Shown piece after piece: positions 52,523 to 61,513 of a stretch of DNA of 64,000 nt (position 1 is its first letter; every line of letters begins with the position of its first letter). Under the pieces are notes generated by a model that was not told where the DNA came from, made no database searches, and saw only the letters and a program-made list of their open reading frames with translations. Made by a program: the position numbers and the translations under genes. Origin of the DNA: an uncultured Campylobacter sp. Lineage in GTDB: Bacteria; Campylobacterota; Campylobacteria; Campylobacterales; Campylobacteraceae. The stretch covers positions 15,809 to 79,808 of the forward strand of contig NZ_CAJPQR010000008.1 of NCBI RefSeq assembly GCF_905372745.1, given 5' to 3'.

Positions 52523-53065
52523 ATGGGTAAATTTTTTGAGATTTTAGATGTCGGCATCGCCTCGGTAAACAAAACCGTAGCGGTGCTAGGCATCGCTGCA
52601 GGCACGCTGCTAGCATTCATTAACGTCGTTATGCGCTACTGCTTTAACACGGGCTGGTCGTGGGCCGGCGAGCTAACTAACTACCTTTTTATCTGGTCGG
52701 CGTTTTTTGCCGCAGCATACGGCTTTAGAAAGGGCATTCATATCTCGGTTACGATTTTGATCGAGAGATTTCCGCCCATCGTCGCAAAGGCCTATCTCAT
52801 CTTTGCAAATATACTAACGACGGCATTTTTGATGTTTATCGTAGTTTATAGCGTGCAGTATTTGCAGGTGATGATCGAGCTTGATTTCATGAGCGTGGAT
52901 CTAGGCATACCGCAATGGATACCGATGTTGGTGCTTCCGATAGCGTTTCTGGGTGCCAGCTACCGCGCCGGAGAGAAAATTTTCCAGATTGCTATGACGC
53001 CGGCCGATAAGGTCATCGTAAATAACGAAGCCGAGATGATACACGACTCGGTCAAGAAAAGCTAA
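52523..53065 (+). CDS. dctQ: TRAP transporter small membrane subunit DctQ
   Basis: 180 aa with four membrane segments and the family segment WAGELTNYLFIWSAFFAAAYGFRKGIHI. It links the large DctM to the transporter. It begins 6 nt after the dctP stop. Confidence 0.9.
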   Translation: MGKFFEILDVGIASVNKTVAVLGIAAGTLLAFINVVMRYCFNTGWSWAGELTNYLFIWSAFFAAAYGFRKGIHISVTILIERFPPIVAKAYLIFANILTTAFLMFIVVYSVQYLQVMIELDFMSVDLGIPQWIPMLVLPIAFLGASYRAGEKIFQIAMTPADKVIVNNEAEMIHDSVKKS

Positions 53066-53074
53066 GGAGAGCCT

Positions 53075-54358
53075 ATGACCATCGCATTTTTATTTATCTC
53101 GCTGTTTGGTCTCATGCTTATAGGCGTTCCCGTCGCCGTTTCGCTTGGAGCTAGTACGGTTTTAACGATGCTGCTTTTTACCGATCTTGACGTCGCGGCG
53201 ATGCCTCAGCTTATCTTTGACGGTATCAATAAATTTGCCCTTATGGCGATCCCGATGTTTATCTTAGCCGGAAATTTACTGAGCAAGGGCGGCTCTGCTA
53301 GACGCATTATAGATTTTGCTAAATCCATGGTCGGACATCTGCCAGGCGGCCTGCCGATGAGCGCGATATTTGCGTGCGTTATATTTGCCGCGGTTTCTGG
53401 CAGCTCGCCCGCTACGGTCGTAGCGATAGGCTCCATCATGTTTGTCGCGATTAAAGAAGCAGGCTATCCGAAAGAGTACGCCGTGGGCGGCATCACAACC
53501 GCAGGCTCTCTAGGCATTTTGATCCCGCCTTCGGTCGTTATGATCGTTTACGGCGTGACGGCCGAGGTCAGTATCGCGCGGCTATTTATGGCGGGCGTGG
53601 TGCCTGGACTGATGCTGGGCGGCATGATGATACTTCAGACTTATATCGGAGCGAAAAGGCTTGGATTTAAAGCTACTACGCCCGAGCCTTGGAGCGAGCG
53701 AATAAAAAAATTCTTTAGAGCATTTTGGGCGCTGCTAATCGTAGTAGTCGTTATCGGCGGTATCTACGGCGGCATTTTCACCCCGACAGAGGCTGCGGCG
53801 GCGAGTGCGATTTATGCGCTGATTATTTCGCTATTTGTCTATAAAGATATCAAATTTAAAGACCTGTGGGACATCTGCCTAGAGTCTGCCATCACGACGG
53901 CGATGATATTTTTCATCATCGCAAACGCGGTCGTGTTTGCGTATCTGCTAACTAGCGAAAACATCCCGCAAACGATAGCGGACAGCATCCTAGCCGCAAA
54001 TATCGGCAAGATAGGCTTTTTAATCATCGTAAACGTCCTGCTTTTCATCATGGGACAGTTTATGGAGCCTTCATCGGTCGTTATGATCATGGTGCCGCTA
54101 CTGCTACCGATCGCAACCGCGCTAGGCGTGGATCCGGTGCACTTTGGTATCCTGCTAATCGTGAATATGGAAATCGGCATGATCACGCCGCCTGTCGGAC
54201 TGAATTTATTCGTCGCTAGCGGCCTAACGGGCATGAATCTAAAAGACGTCATCGTCTCATGCTTGCCGTGGACTTTGACGCTATTTATCGGGCTTATTTT
54301 GGTGACGTATATCCCGGAGATTTCGCTTTGGTTGCCTAATCTTATGTACAAAAACTAA
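53075..54358 (+). CDS. dctM: TRAP transporter large membrane subunit DctM
   Basis: 427 aa with about twelve membrane segments. Motifs: AIPMFILAGNLL, SGSSPATVVAIGSIM, GILIPPSV, and the late GMITPPVGLNLFVASG. It carries substrate with sodium down its gradient. Last gene of the TRAP operon; no DctSR-type sensor adjoins, but a PAS-GGDEF gene follows after 130 nt. Confidence 0.93.
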   Translation: MTIAFLFISLFGLMLIGVPVAVSLGASTVLTMLLFTDLDVAAMPQLIFDGINKFALMAIPMFILAGNLLSKGGSARRIIDFAKSMVGHLPGGLPMSAIFACVIFAAVSGSSPATVVAIGSIMFVAIKEAGYPKEYAVGGITTAGSLGILIPPSVVMIVYGVTAEVSIARLFMAGVVPGLMLGGMMILQTYIGAKRLGFKATTPEPWSERIKKFFRAFWALLIVVVVIGGIYGGIFTPTEAAAASAIYALIISLFVYKDIKFKDLWDICLESAITTAMIFFIIANAVVFAYLLTSENIPQTIADSILAANIGKIGFLIIVNVLLFIMGQFMEPSSVVMIMVPLLLPIATALGVDPVHFGILLIVNMEIGMITPPVGLNLFVASGLTGMNLKDVIVSCLPWTLTLFIGLILVTYIPEISLWLPNLMYKN

Positions 54359-54459
54359 CCGACTTTAAATTTTGCGAGCGGGCTTAGCTAAAGCCTTGCT
54401 CGCCTTAAATTATGCCGCGCTAAATTTACCTCAAAAGCCCAAATAAAGCCAAAGTGTCG

Positions 54460-54465
54460 TATAAT
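54460..54465 (+). promoter_or_regulatory. -10 box (TATAAT) for the GGDEF gene
   Basis: GTCGTATAATTTTCG lies about 26 nt before the start. Confidence 0.6.
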
Positions 54466-54490
54466 TTTCGCAAATAAAAAAGGGGAGATT

Positions 54491-55756
54491 ATGTATAGCG
54501 TTAAACTGCATATTTGCTTAAGCGAGGATTTAAAAAAAAAGCTTGAAATTTTAGAAAAAATCCAGCCAAAGCCGCGCTTTACGCACGAATTTAGCACTAT
54601 AAAAAGCTCAAGCGATATCCCTACGCCCATACCCGACGAAAATCAATATCTCATCATCGCAAGCGAGAACTGCGGACTAAATTTACCCGAGCTAAAAAAC
54701 CGTATCGGCAAAAACGGCTTTTTGGCGATTTACGCGAGGGATGCGGACAAGATAACCGGCGAACAAAAGCAAATCGCCGATGAAATTTGGCTAGAAAGCG
54801 TAAATTTAGACGACTTTTACTTTGAAAAAGCGCTAAATTTGATCGCCGAACGCAAAGAGGCATGGCTACAAAAAACGTGGTTGCAGACGATGATAAACTC
54901 GTCTCCCGATATGATCTGGTTTAAGGATATGGACGGACTGCACCTAGAGGTAAACGACGCCTTTTGCGAGGTCGTAGATAAGCAAAAAGACGATGTTCGC
55001 GGTAAAGATCACTACTATATCTGGAATATCCCAAAGGAGATATACGAACAAACGGGCTACGTCTGCGTCCAGACCGAGGACGACGTCGTAGCCGCGCGCA
55101 AAACCTGCCTGCTGGACGAAGAGGTGATGAAGGCAGACGGCAATCTAAGCAAGCTAAAAACGTATAAAACGCCGATATTTGACGGAGAGACGATCATTGG
55201 TACCGTAGGCATCGCTCGCGACGTGACGAAAGAGTACGAGTATCTGCAAAATATCGAACATCTAGCCCACTACGACCAGCTCACGGGGCTAGCTAACCGC
55301 AACCAGTTGGACGCATTTTTAGACAAGCTAAAAACCACGCATATGAGCATACTTTATATGGATTTAGATCGCTTCAAGCAGGTAAACGACGAGCACGGAC
55401 ATCAGGCAGGCGATAAGGCTCTGGTCGCGATCGCGGAGCTGATAAAGGAAATTTTTAACGATGCTATGAACGTACGCATAGGCGGAGACGAGTTTATCTC
55501 GATATTTACCGACGGCGCGAATATGCAAAGCATAGCGCCTCGCGTGCAAATTTTGATCGACCGATTTTTTAAAATTTGTCAAGAAAATCCGCTATTTAGC
55601 GGACTATCCGTGAGTGCCGGCATCGCAGAAGGACAGATTGGACACGGCTCGTTTGATCTGCTGCTTCAGCGCGCCGACGATGCTCTTTATAGGGCTAAAC
55701 ACGCGGGTCGCGGCACCTACTGCATAAATCCCTGGGAAGACTTTGAGCAAAAATAA
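54491..55756 (+). CDS. PAS-GGDEF diguanylate cyclase
   Basis: 421 aa, soluble. N-terminal ~125 residues unassigned; PAS domain from about residue 128 (INSSPDMIWFKDMDGLHLEVNDAFCEV) to 250; GGDEF from about 258 (HYDQLTGLANRN) to the end, with an intact GGDEF active site (331-335) that makes cyclic di-GMP. The RxxD inhibitory site five residues upstream is missing (NDAM), so product feedback is probably absent. It is not an obvious regulator of the TRAP genes but is next to them. Confidence 0.88.
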   Translation: MYSVKLHICLSEDLKKKLEILEKIQPKPRFTHEFSTIKSSSDIPTPIPDENQYLIIASENCGLNLPELKNRIGKNGFLAIYARDADKITGEQKQIADEIWLESVNLDDFYFEKALNLIAERKEAWLQKTWLQTMINSSPDMIWFKDMDGLHLEVNDAFCEVVDKQKDDVRGKDHYYIWNIPKEIYEQTGYVCVQTEDDVVAARKTCLLDEEVMKADGNLSKLKTYKTPIFDGETIIGTVGIARDVTKEYEYLQNIEHLAHYDQLTGLANRNQLDAFLDKLKTTHMSILYMDLDRFKQVNDEHGHQAGDKALVAIAELIKEIFNDAMNVRIGGDEFISIFTDGANMQSIAPRVQILIDRFFKICQENPLFSGLSVSAGIAEGQIGHGSFDLLLQRADDALYRAKHAGRGTYCINPWEDFEQK

Positions 55757-55872
55757 ATTCTGCTAGCGTTTGCCGGTCGGTAGCGATGCGGCGCAAATTT
55801 ACGGCGATTCGTCAGCATCTATGCGCCTTGGCGGGTGACCGTAAATTTGATATCACTTCTTATCTTTTACTC

Positions 55873-55899
55873 TAAATTTTATTCAAAATTTGCCGATAT
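55873..55899 (+). promoter_or_regulatory. Sigma-28 promoter of the 375-aa protein gene
   Basis: TAAATTTT (55873-55880), 11 nt, GCCGATAT (55892-55899). It matches the flagellin consensus TAAAGTTT-N11-GCCGATAA, with 14 of 16 positions. It lies ~33 nt before the ATG. Confidence 0.88.
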
Positions 55900-55931
55900 C
55901 GTTAGAAAGCCAAATTTTAAAAGGATTTTAG

Positions 55932-57059
55932 ATGATAAGCGGCGTAAACGGATTTAACGCAAATGCAAATTTTGATTTTAGCGGCGCTCGCGGGCAAAAT
56001 CTAAAAGCGCGCGAGGAAAAAGAAGCGGCGAATTTGATGTCAAATTTGACGGCACAGATTAATTACGATACGGTAAATCCAAGCGAATTAGACTACGACC
56101 AACTAAAAATTTGGGCGGATAAGGTTGGTCCAAATAAGCTAACCGGTAAAAATTTAAGTATGTGGCTCGGCATAAAAATGGGGTTTGAGAAGGTTGTGGA
56201 TGATTGGCGTAAGGAGCTCGGACTAAAGCCTGACGAACCGATATTTGCAAGGAGGATATTTTCTCTAAGCGGCTACACGAGAGACGATAAAATCAGCATC
56301 TGGGGCAAATTAAACGGGCTTGATCCGAGTACCGACAAAGAAAAAGCCGCCGAGCTAAAAAGCTTCGTAGATAGCACGCAAGCCCTGATCGCGCACGCGG
56401 GCGATCCGTCCGATATATTTGGGCAGGACGTCTTTAGCGTGGATAAGTTTTTGAGTAAATTTAACGTCGATCTGGGCGGGTTTGGCACAGGGCTTGGCAT
56501 GCGTAGCGGCAGCGGTCTGGTAATGGACGCCGAGGCCTCGAAACTGCTGGATTCGGACATGAGCGAGGAGGAGTTTAAAGATAAGTGGCTCGAGTACGCG
56601 GCAAATAAAATCCTAGGCGAATACGCAAATGTTAAAATTTCGCTCAAAAACGGTGCGCTAAATTTCAACCAAACGCCCGCAAAAGAGCGCATTACGCTTC
56701 TTGGGCAAGATCTCGAAACTCGCGTGAGCTACGCGGACGAAGCGAGCAAAAAAGAGTTTTTTAAATTTCTAAAAGACGTATTTAAAAACGGCCAGAGTAT
56801 CGGAGACGCGCTACAAAAAATCGCACTAAAAAAAGGCGATTTTGACGAAACGGTCAAAGAAGAAGCGCAAGCAGACGCCGCCAAAGAAAAGAAATTTAAA
56901 CCGATCAAAGCGACGAGTAAAAGCCAAACCTACGTTTACAAGGATATAAAGCGCGAGTTTTTTGAGAAATTTATCAAAGCAGAACAAGAAAAAGGGACGG
57001 ACGTAACCAAGCTTTTAGAAGCTCTAAATAAAATCCGAAAGCTAGATATAAATGCCTAA
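55932..57059 (+). CDS. Sigma-28-dependent protein of unknown function (possible flagellar-coexpressed effector)
   Basis: 375 aa, soluble and Lys/Glu-rich in its last third, with no signal peptide. The N-terminus MISGVNGFNANANFDFSG is small-residue/Asn-rich like secretion signals of flagellar export substrates. The promoter is a FliA type. In C. jejuni, FliA-driven Fed and Cia proteins are exported through the flagellum during host interaction, so this may be one. I recognise no domain; function is unproven. AAAAGGATTTTAG before the ATG. Confidence 0.75.
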   Translation: MISGVNGFNANANFDFSGARGQNLKAREEKEAANLMSNLTAQINYDTVNPSELDYDQLKIWADKVGPNKLTGKNLSMWLGIKMGFEKVVDDWRKELGLKPDEPIFARRIFSLSGYTRDDKISIWGKLNGLDPSTDKEKAAELKSFVDSTQALIAHAGDPSDIFGQDVFSVDKFLSKFNVDLGGFGTGLGMRSGSGLVMDAEASKLLDSDMSEEEFKDKWLEYAANKILGEYANVKISLKNGALNFNQTPAKERITLLGQDLETRVSYADEASKKEFFKFLKDVFKNGQSIGDALQKIALKKGDFDETVKEEAQADAAKEKKFKPIKATSKSQTYVYKDIKREFFEKFIKAEQEKGTDVTKLLEALNKIRKLDINA

Positions 57060-57235
57060 ATTTGAAGGTGGCGGTTGCTAGGATCATTAAAAAAGACGAA
57101 TTCGTATGTTAGTCCAAATTCAGCTCAAAAATTAGCCGAAACTACGCGCCGAATTTGCTCGTAAAAGCTAAATTTAAACGCTCCAAATTCGGCCTGCCGG
57201 CAAATTTGCCCCGCAAAGCCGAATTTGAGCTCAAA

Positions 57236-57385
57236 TTACATCTCGTAGCTATCCTCTTCGTCTTCGTCGCCGTATTCGTAGTCGTTCTCGTCGTAGTTGT
57301 AGCTGTATTTTTCGGATCTCTCGTCGTCAAATTCGGAGTATTCCTCCTCCAAATCTTCCTCTTCGTAGTCAAATTCTTCGCTCAT
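57236..57385 (-). CDS. 49-aa strongly acidic protein
   Basis: About 28 of 49 residues are Asp or Glu, with many Tyr and Ser (start MSEEFDYEEEDLEEEYSEFDD), so pI would be very low. AAAGGAGAGAAA is a good ribosome site. It starts 16 nt after the mscS stop and so may be cotranscribed with can-mscS. No family known; it may bind cations or a basic partner. The opposite strand ORF of similar size is its hydrophobic antisense. Confidence 0.7.
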   Translation of the reverse strand: MSEEFDYEEEDLEEEYSEFDDERSEKYSYNYDENDYEYGDEDEEDSYEM

Positions 57386-57401
57386 TTTCTCTCCTTTAAA
57401 A

Positions 57402-59249
57402 TTATTTTTTCACTTCTTCGACGTATAGGCTCTGGCTAGGGAAGGCAAATCCAAGCCCGTTAGCCTCTACGATATTCATTATTTTTAGCATCACATCCTC
57501 TTTGACAGCCAAAAACTCGCCCCAAACTATCGTCTTTGAAAAGCAGTACACGAGGATATTTATCGAACTATCGGCAAACTCGTCCACGACGACGAATAAA
57601 TTCGACTTATAACCGGCCAAATCGTCGATCGAGACGATACCGCGGTCATATCTGCTAGCCTTTTTAGACCCCATATCGTCGCCCTTTGCGATGTCTGGGT
57701 GGTCGATTAGCATCTGCTTGATCTCATCGACGCACTTTTTGATCTGCTCGGTCGTGGCGCTATATTCTAGCCCGATTAGCATCCTGATGCGTCGCCCCAT
57801 CTTTCGCCTACTCCAGTTTCGGATCGGATCGCTAGCTAGCTTTGAGTTTGGCACGAATATAAGGGCGTTATCAAAGGTTCGCACGGTCGTTTTTCTGAGC
57901 CCTATCTCCACGACCGTTCCCTCGATGTCGCCGCACACGATCCAGTCACCCTGCGAAAACGAGTTGTCAAAGAGCAGCATAACGGAAGCAAAGAAATTCG
58001 CCAAGATGTCCTTAGTCGCAAGAGCCACCGCAAGGCCGCCGATACCAAGAGACGCGATGATGGCGCTGACGTTAAACCCGAGCTTGCTAAGCACGATAAG
58101 TAGCGCGATAACGAAGATGATGAAATAGATGATCTTTAGGATCAAATTTATCACCTCTTTGCGCCCGCTTTTTTTAGTGAGTTCGTTGATGAGCACCATG
58201 CCGTAGCCGTTTAGTACGCTAAGTATGAGCCAGGTTACGGCGATGACGAAAGTGATCGCTAGGAAATTTGCAAATTTTATCGGCATCGGAGCCGGATAGT
58301 ACGCGATCGAGACGCAAATATCTATCGCGTAGGCGATAAGAGTGAGAAGCATCGGGCGCTTGATGATTTCTACGATGCGCCCTTTGGTCTGCCTATCCGA
58401 GTCGTGCTTGACGAAAAATTTCATCAAAGCCCACAGCGTGAGCCTGCTAAGCAGCGTCGTAAACGAGACGAAAAACAAAAATACTACGAATATGATTGCC
58501 GCCTTGCCGACGTTAAATTTACTCGTAAAGGAGGCCTTTTCGTTGATAAAATCGATCGCCGTTTTTAAATTTAACTCCGAGATGATGTAGTTTGACGTGA
58601 GCAGCTCGGCGTTATCGCGCAGGTAGTGGAGTATCTCCTCAAGCGTCTTTTTGTGCGCCTCTAGCGCCTCTAGCTCGCCTTTATGCGCAGCGAGCGCTTC
58701 CTCGTTTAGACTATCTTTAAACTCCTTAAACTGCGAGTAAAACTCCGTCTGAAAGCTAAGCAGCGTCTCCTCGACGGCGAGCCTTACGTCCACGGCCTTG
58801 CCGCCTTCTTTGAAGATATTTTCCAAATTTAAAAGCGAGGAGTAAAACAGCCCGTCAAGCCGCATACGCTCAAGCTCGAGCATGTTTTTGACGTATAAAT
58901 TTTGATTGTCCGAGTTTTTTAGCCGTTTGATTTTTGATTCCAAATTTTGCATTTCATGCTTAAATTTTTGCACCTGCTCCTCGTCGATTTCGATTTGCAT
59001 GATGAGGTAGGGGATCTGCTCGATTAGCTTTTCTTTTTTCTCCGAGACGGTTTTAAAAAGCACGTTTTTATCGGCGGTTTCGTTATTTTCGGCGGATTGG
59101 GCTTTGATAACGGCGATCTGAGCGTTTGCCTCGTTGATTTGATTTACGACGCTTAGGATATCCGTGGCGTTTATGTCGTCGATTTTGGTATTTGCTAGTA
59201 AATTTAAGCCAAAGCATAGCGCAAAAACGGCGGATAAAATTTTTCTCAT
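57402..59249 (-). CDS. mscS: Mechanosensitive channel protein, MscS family
   Basis: 615 aa. A signal peptide, then a coiled-coil periplasmic region (about residues 40-240) and about four to five membrane segments precede the MscS pore helix and beta domain (SALGIGGLAVALATKDILANFFAS near residue 395-420, then the GDWIVCGDIEGTVVEIGLRKT segment). It releases solutes during hypo-osmotic shock. Its start overlaps the can stop as ATGA. The long periplasmic domain resembles the MscK/YbdG-like branch. Confidence 0.88.
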   Translation of the reverse strand: MRKILSAVFALCFGLNLLANTKIDDINATDILSVVNQINEANAQIAVIKAQSAENNETADKNVLFKTVSEKKEKLIEQIPYLIMQIEIDEEQVQKFKHEMQNLESKIKRLKNSDNQNLYVKNMLELERMRLDGLFYSSLLNLENIFKEGGKAVDVRLAVEETLLSFQTEFYSQFKEFKDSLNEEALAAHKGELEALEAHKKTLEEILHYLRDNAELLTSNYIISELNLKTAIDFINEKASFTSKFNVGKAAIIFVVFLFFVSFTTLLSRLTLWALMKFFVKHDSDRQTKGRIVEIIKRPMLLTLIAYAIDICVSIAYYPAPMPIKFANFLAITFVIAVTWLILSVLNGYGMVLINELTKKSGRKEVINLILKIIYFIIFVIALLIVLSKLGFNVSAIIASLGIGGLAVALATKDILANFFASVMLLFDNSFSQGDWIVCGDIEGTVVEIGLRKTTVRTFDNALIFVPNSKLASDPIRNWSRRKMGRRIRMLIGLEYSATTEQIKKCVDEIKQMLIDHPDIAKGDDMGSKKASRYDRGIVSIDDLAGYKSNLFVVVDEFADSSINILVYCFSKTIVWGEFLAVKEDVMLKIMNIVEANGLGFAFPSQSLYVEEVKK

Positions 59250-59875
59250 TTCTCGACTCCTAGCAGTTTAAAGCTCTTCGTCGCGAAGTTGTAGTTGTAG
59301 ATTTCGCCCGTTTCTATTATGTAGTGCCAGGCATAAATTTTTAGCTCCTCGTCTTTAAATTTAGCCTTGACGTCTGGATAGCTCAGTAAATTTTCAAACG
59401 AATTTACGAGGCTTAAGCGCTCGGTTAGCCACTCTCTTTTTGCGATATTGTCGCCAAAAAGCTTTTGCACGCGCTTTTTTACTGGCTCTAGCAAGTCAAG
59501 CCAGCGCTTTACGTTTGGCGTTTTGCTAAATTTAGCCTCGTCCATCCACAAAGCCGCGCAGCCGCCGCAGTTGCTATGCCCGCAGATGATTACGTTTTGC
59601 ACGTTTAGCGCTTGCAAGGCGTACTCGATCGCCGAGGTCGTAGCCAAAAACTCCTCGCTTTTGCGGTACGGAGGCACGATATTTGCGATATTTCGCACGA
59701 CGACTAGGTCGCCCGGCATCGTGTTTGTTATGAGGCTAGGCACGACGCGCGAGTCGATACAGCCGACAAAAAGAGTGTGCGGCGTCTGCTTCTCGCCCAG
59801 GCTTTCAAAAAGCTCTTTGTGTTCTAAAAAATCTTCTTCCATAAATTTAACGGCGCCGTCTAAAATTTCTTGCAT
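59246..59875 (-). CDS. can: Beta-class carbonic anhydrase
   Basis: 209 aa. Zinc ligands C39, H100 and C103 with D41-R43 dyad in VGCIDSRV, and ICGHSNCGGC. It converts CO2 to bicarbonate, which capnophilic campylobacters need. It is coupled to mscS downstream by a 4-nt overlap. Confidence 0.93.
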   Translation of the reverse strand: MQEILDGAVKFMEEDFLEHKELFESLGEKQTPHTLFVGCIDSRVVPSLITNTMPGDLVVVRNIANIVPPYRKSEEFLATTSAIEYALQALNVQNVIICGHSNCGGCAALWMDEAKFSKTPNVKRWLDLLEPVKKRVQKLFGDNIAKREWLTERLSLVNSFENLLSYPDVKAKFKDEELKIYAWHYIIETGEIYNYNFATKSFKLLGVEK

Positions 59876-60034
59876 TGTATTTTCCTGATAATTTTTTAAA
59901 ATATTATATCAAAAACGTTTCAAACTTCGTTAAAATTTTTTAAATTGCTTTTTACGCGCCAAATTCAGCGATTTTTTATATTTTATTTACCTATTTTTGG
60001 CTAAATTTGCATCAAAAATTAAAAAGGAGAGAAC

Positions 60035-60736
60035 ATGAGTTTATATGACAGAAATTATGCAAGCTCAAGCGAGCATGAGGTTGCCGGCGAATATTCGCAA
60101 AGCGCGCTTAGCACGTTTATCAAGCAAACTTATCAGCTTTTTGCGGCTTCGCTTTTAGCAGCCAGCGTCGGAGCTTACGTCGGGCTTTATAGCTCGCTAG
60201 GAGCGACGGTAGCGGGCAACTACTGGCTATTTGTGATACTTGAGCTAGGACTTTTGGTCGGATTAATGTTTGCCAAACGCAAAGCGGGCTTAAATTTGAT
60301 CCTGCTTTTTGCATTTACTTTTGTTAGCGGACTTACGCTTACGCCTATTTTGGGACGCACTTTTGCGATGCCTGGAGGCGCTGCGATAGTAGCTCAGGCC
60401 TTTACGCTTACGACGGTAGCATTTGGCGGACTTAGCGTGTTTGCGATGAACACCAAGCGCGACTTTACGACGTGGGGCAAGATGCTTTTCATCACGCTTA
60501 TCGTTTTGCTCGTGGCTGCGATTATAAATATATTTTTCCACAGCCCGATTTTTCAGGTAGCGCTATCGTGCGTATCTGCTGTTTTATTTAGCGCGTATAT
60601 CCTTTACGACACGCAAAATATCATCCGCGGTAACTACGAAACTCCGATCGAGGGCGCAGTTGATCTTTATCTTGATTTCTTAAATTTATTCGTTTCATTG
60701 CTTAGAATCTTAGGATTTTTTAATAGCGATGACTAA
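60035..60736 (+). CDS. Bax inhibitor-1 family membrane protein
   Basis: 233 aa with seven membrane segments; segments LTPILGR, FGGLSVFAMNTKRDFT and SAYILYDTQNIIRG are typical of the YccA/YbhL (BI-1) family. Calcium or proton leak activity is known for some relatives. Divergent to can; its stop overlaps the next start by 8 nt. Confidence 0.88.
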   Translation: MSLYDRNYASSSEHEVAGEYSQSALSTFIKQTYQLFAASLLAASVGAYVGLYSSLGATVAGNYWLFVILELGLLVGLMFAKRKAGLNLILLFAFTFVSGLTLTPILGRTFAMPGGAAIVAQAFTLTTVAFGGLSVFAMNTKRDFTTWGKMLFITLIVLLVAAIINIFFHSPIFQVALSCVSAVLFSAYILYDTQNIIRGNYETPIEGAVDLYLDFLNLFVSLLRILGFFNSDD

Positions 60737-61112
60737 CGATGAGCGGATATACCGCGTAATAGACGCAAATTTAAACCGCTTAAAAGAAGGGCTTAGGGTC
60801 GTCGAGGACGTCAGGCGTTACGGCTTTGACGACCTAGTCCTCGCTAAAAAAATCAAAAATCTCCGCCACAAATCAAAAATCCCGCAAAAAGAATTCTTAA
60901 AATTTCGCGACGCCGCAAACGACGTGCTAAAACCGAGCCTAAAAGACGAGCAAATTCGCCTAAATTTGGACGATTTGCAAACCGCCAACATTAAACGCGC
61001 ACAAGAAAGCGCAAGGGTTTTAGAGGAGTGTTTTAAGCTCGTCGACGTTAAAATTTCCGAGATTTTTAAGGCCGTGCGCTACGAACTTTATGAGATAGAA
61101 AAAGAAATTTAA
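60729..61112 (+). CDS. ThiD2-like thiamine-pathway protein
   Basis: 127 aa. The start RIYRVIDANLNRLKEGLRVVEDVRRY and the ANIKRAQESARVLEE segment are those of the ThiD2 domain, which in other bacteria is fused to thiamine-phosphate synthase ThiE. Here it is freestanding. ThiD2 is reported to phosphorylate HMP-P in place of ThiD. ATGACTAA overlaps the previous gene. The function in this species is inferred. Confidence 0.75.
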   Translation: MTNDERIYRVIDANLNRLKEGLRVVEDVRRYGFDDLVLAKKIKNLRHKSKIPQKEFLKFRDAANDVLKPSLKDEQIRLNLDDLQTANIKRAQESARVLEECFKLVDVKISEIFKAVRYELYEIEKEI

Positions 61113-61134
61113 CCCAAATTCAAAACTTTTTTAG

Positions 61135-61140
61135 TATAAT
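61135..61140 (+). promoter_or_regulatory. -10 box (TATAAT) for secG
   Basis: TTAGTATAATCGCG about 35 nt before the ATG. Confidence 0.55.
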
Positions 61141-61174
61141 CGCGACTAATTTTGAAAATTTAAAAGGATTTTTA

Positions 61175-61504
61175 ATGGATTCGCTTTTTTTAGTATTGCA
61201 GTTTATTTTTGCGGTAGTTTTGACGATCGCCGTTTTGCTTCAGAAAAGCTCCTCTATTGGGCTAGGCGCGTACAGTGGCAGTAACGAAAGCCTATTTGGC
61301 GCAAAAGGACCGGCCGGATTTTTGGCTAAATTTACCTTCGTCGTGGGTGTTTTGTTTATCCTAAACACCCTAGCGCTAAGCTATTTTTACAACACGCAAA
61401 GCAGTAAATCTCTCATAGATAGCGTCGATACTTCGTCGTTGCCTGCGGCTCCTGAGGCAGTCGCGCCGCAAGCTCCTAGCGCTCCTGTAAGCGAGAAAAA
61501 ATAA
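61175..61504 (+). CDS. secG: Preprotein translocase subunit SecG
   Basis: 109 aa: two membrane segments, the family loop SSSIGLGAYSGSNESLFGAKGPAGFLAK between them, and a Pro/Ala-rich tail. It associates with SecYE in the inner membrane. In C. jejuni secG and frr are next to each other; here a deacetylase gene lies between them. Confidence 0.92.
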   Translation: MDSLFLVLQFIFAVVLTIAVLLQKSSSIGLGAYSGSNESLFGAKGPAGFLAKFTFVVGVLFILNTLALSYFYNTQSSKSLIDSVDTSSLPAAPEAVAPQAPSAPVSEKK

Positions 61505-61513
61505 GGAGCGTCA

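Noticed and set aside
57155..57439. Hydrophobic plus-strand ORF rich in Val/Phe
   Set aside because: It is the antisense of the Asp/Glu-rich small gene and the mscS end; GAN/GAR codons read backwards give Val, Phe and Leu.
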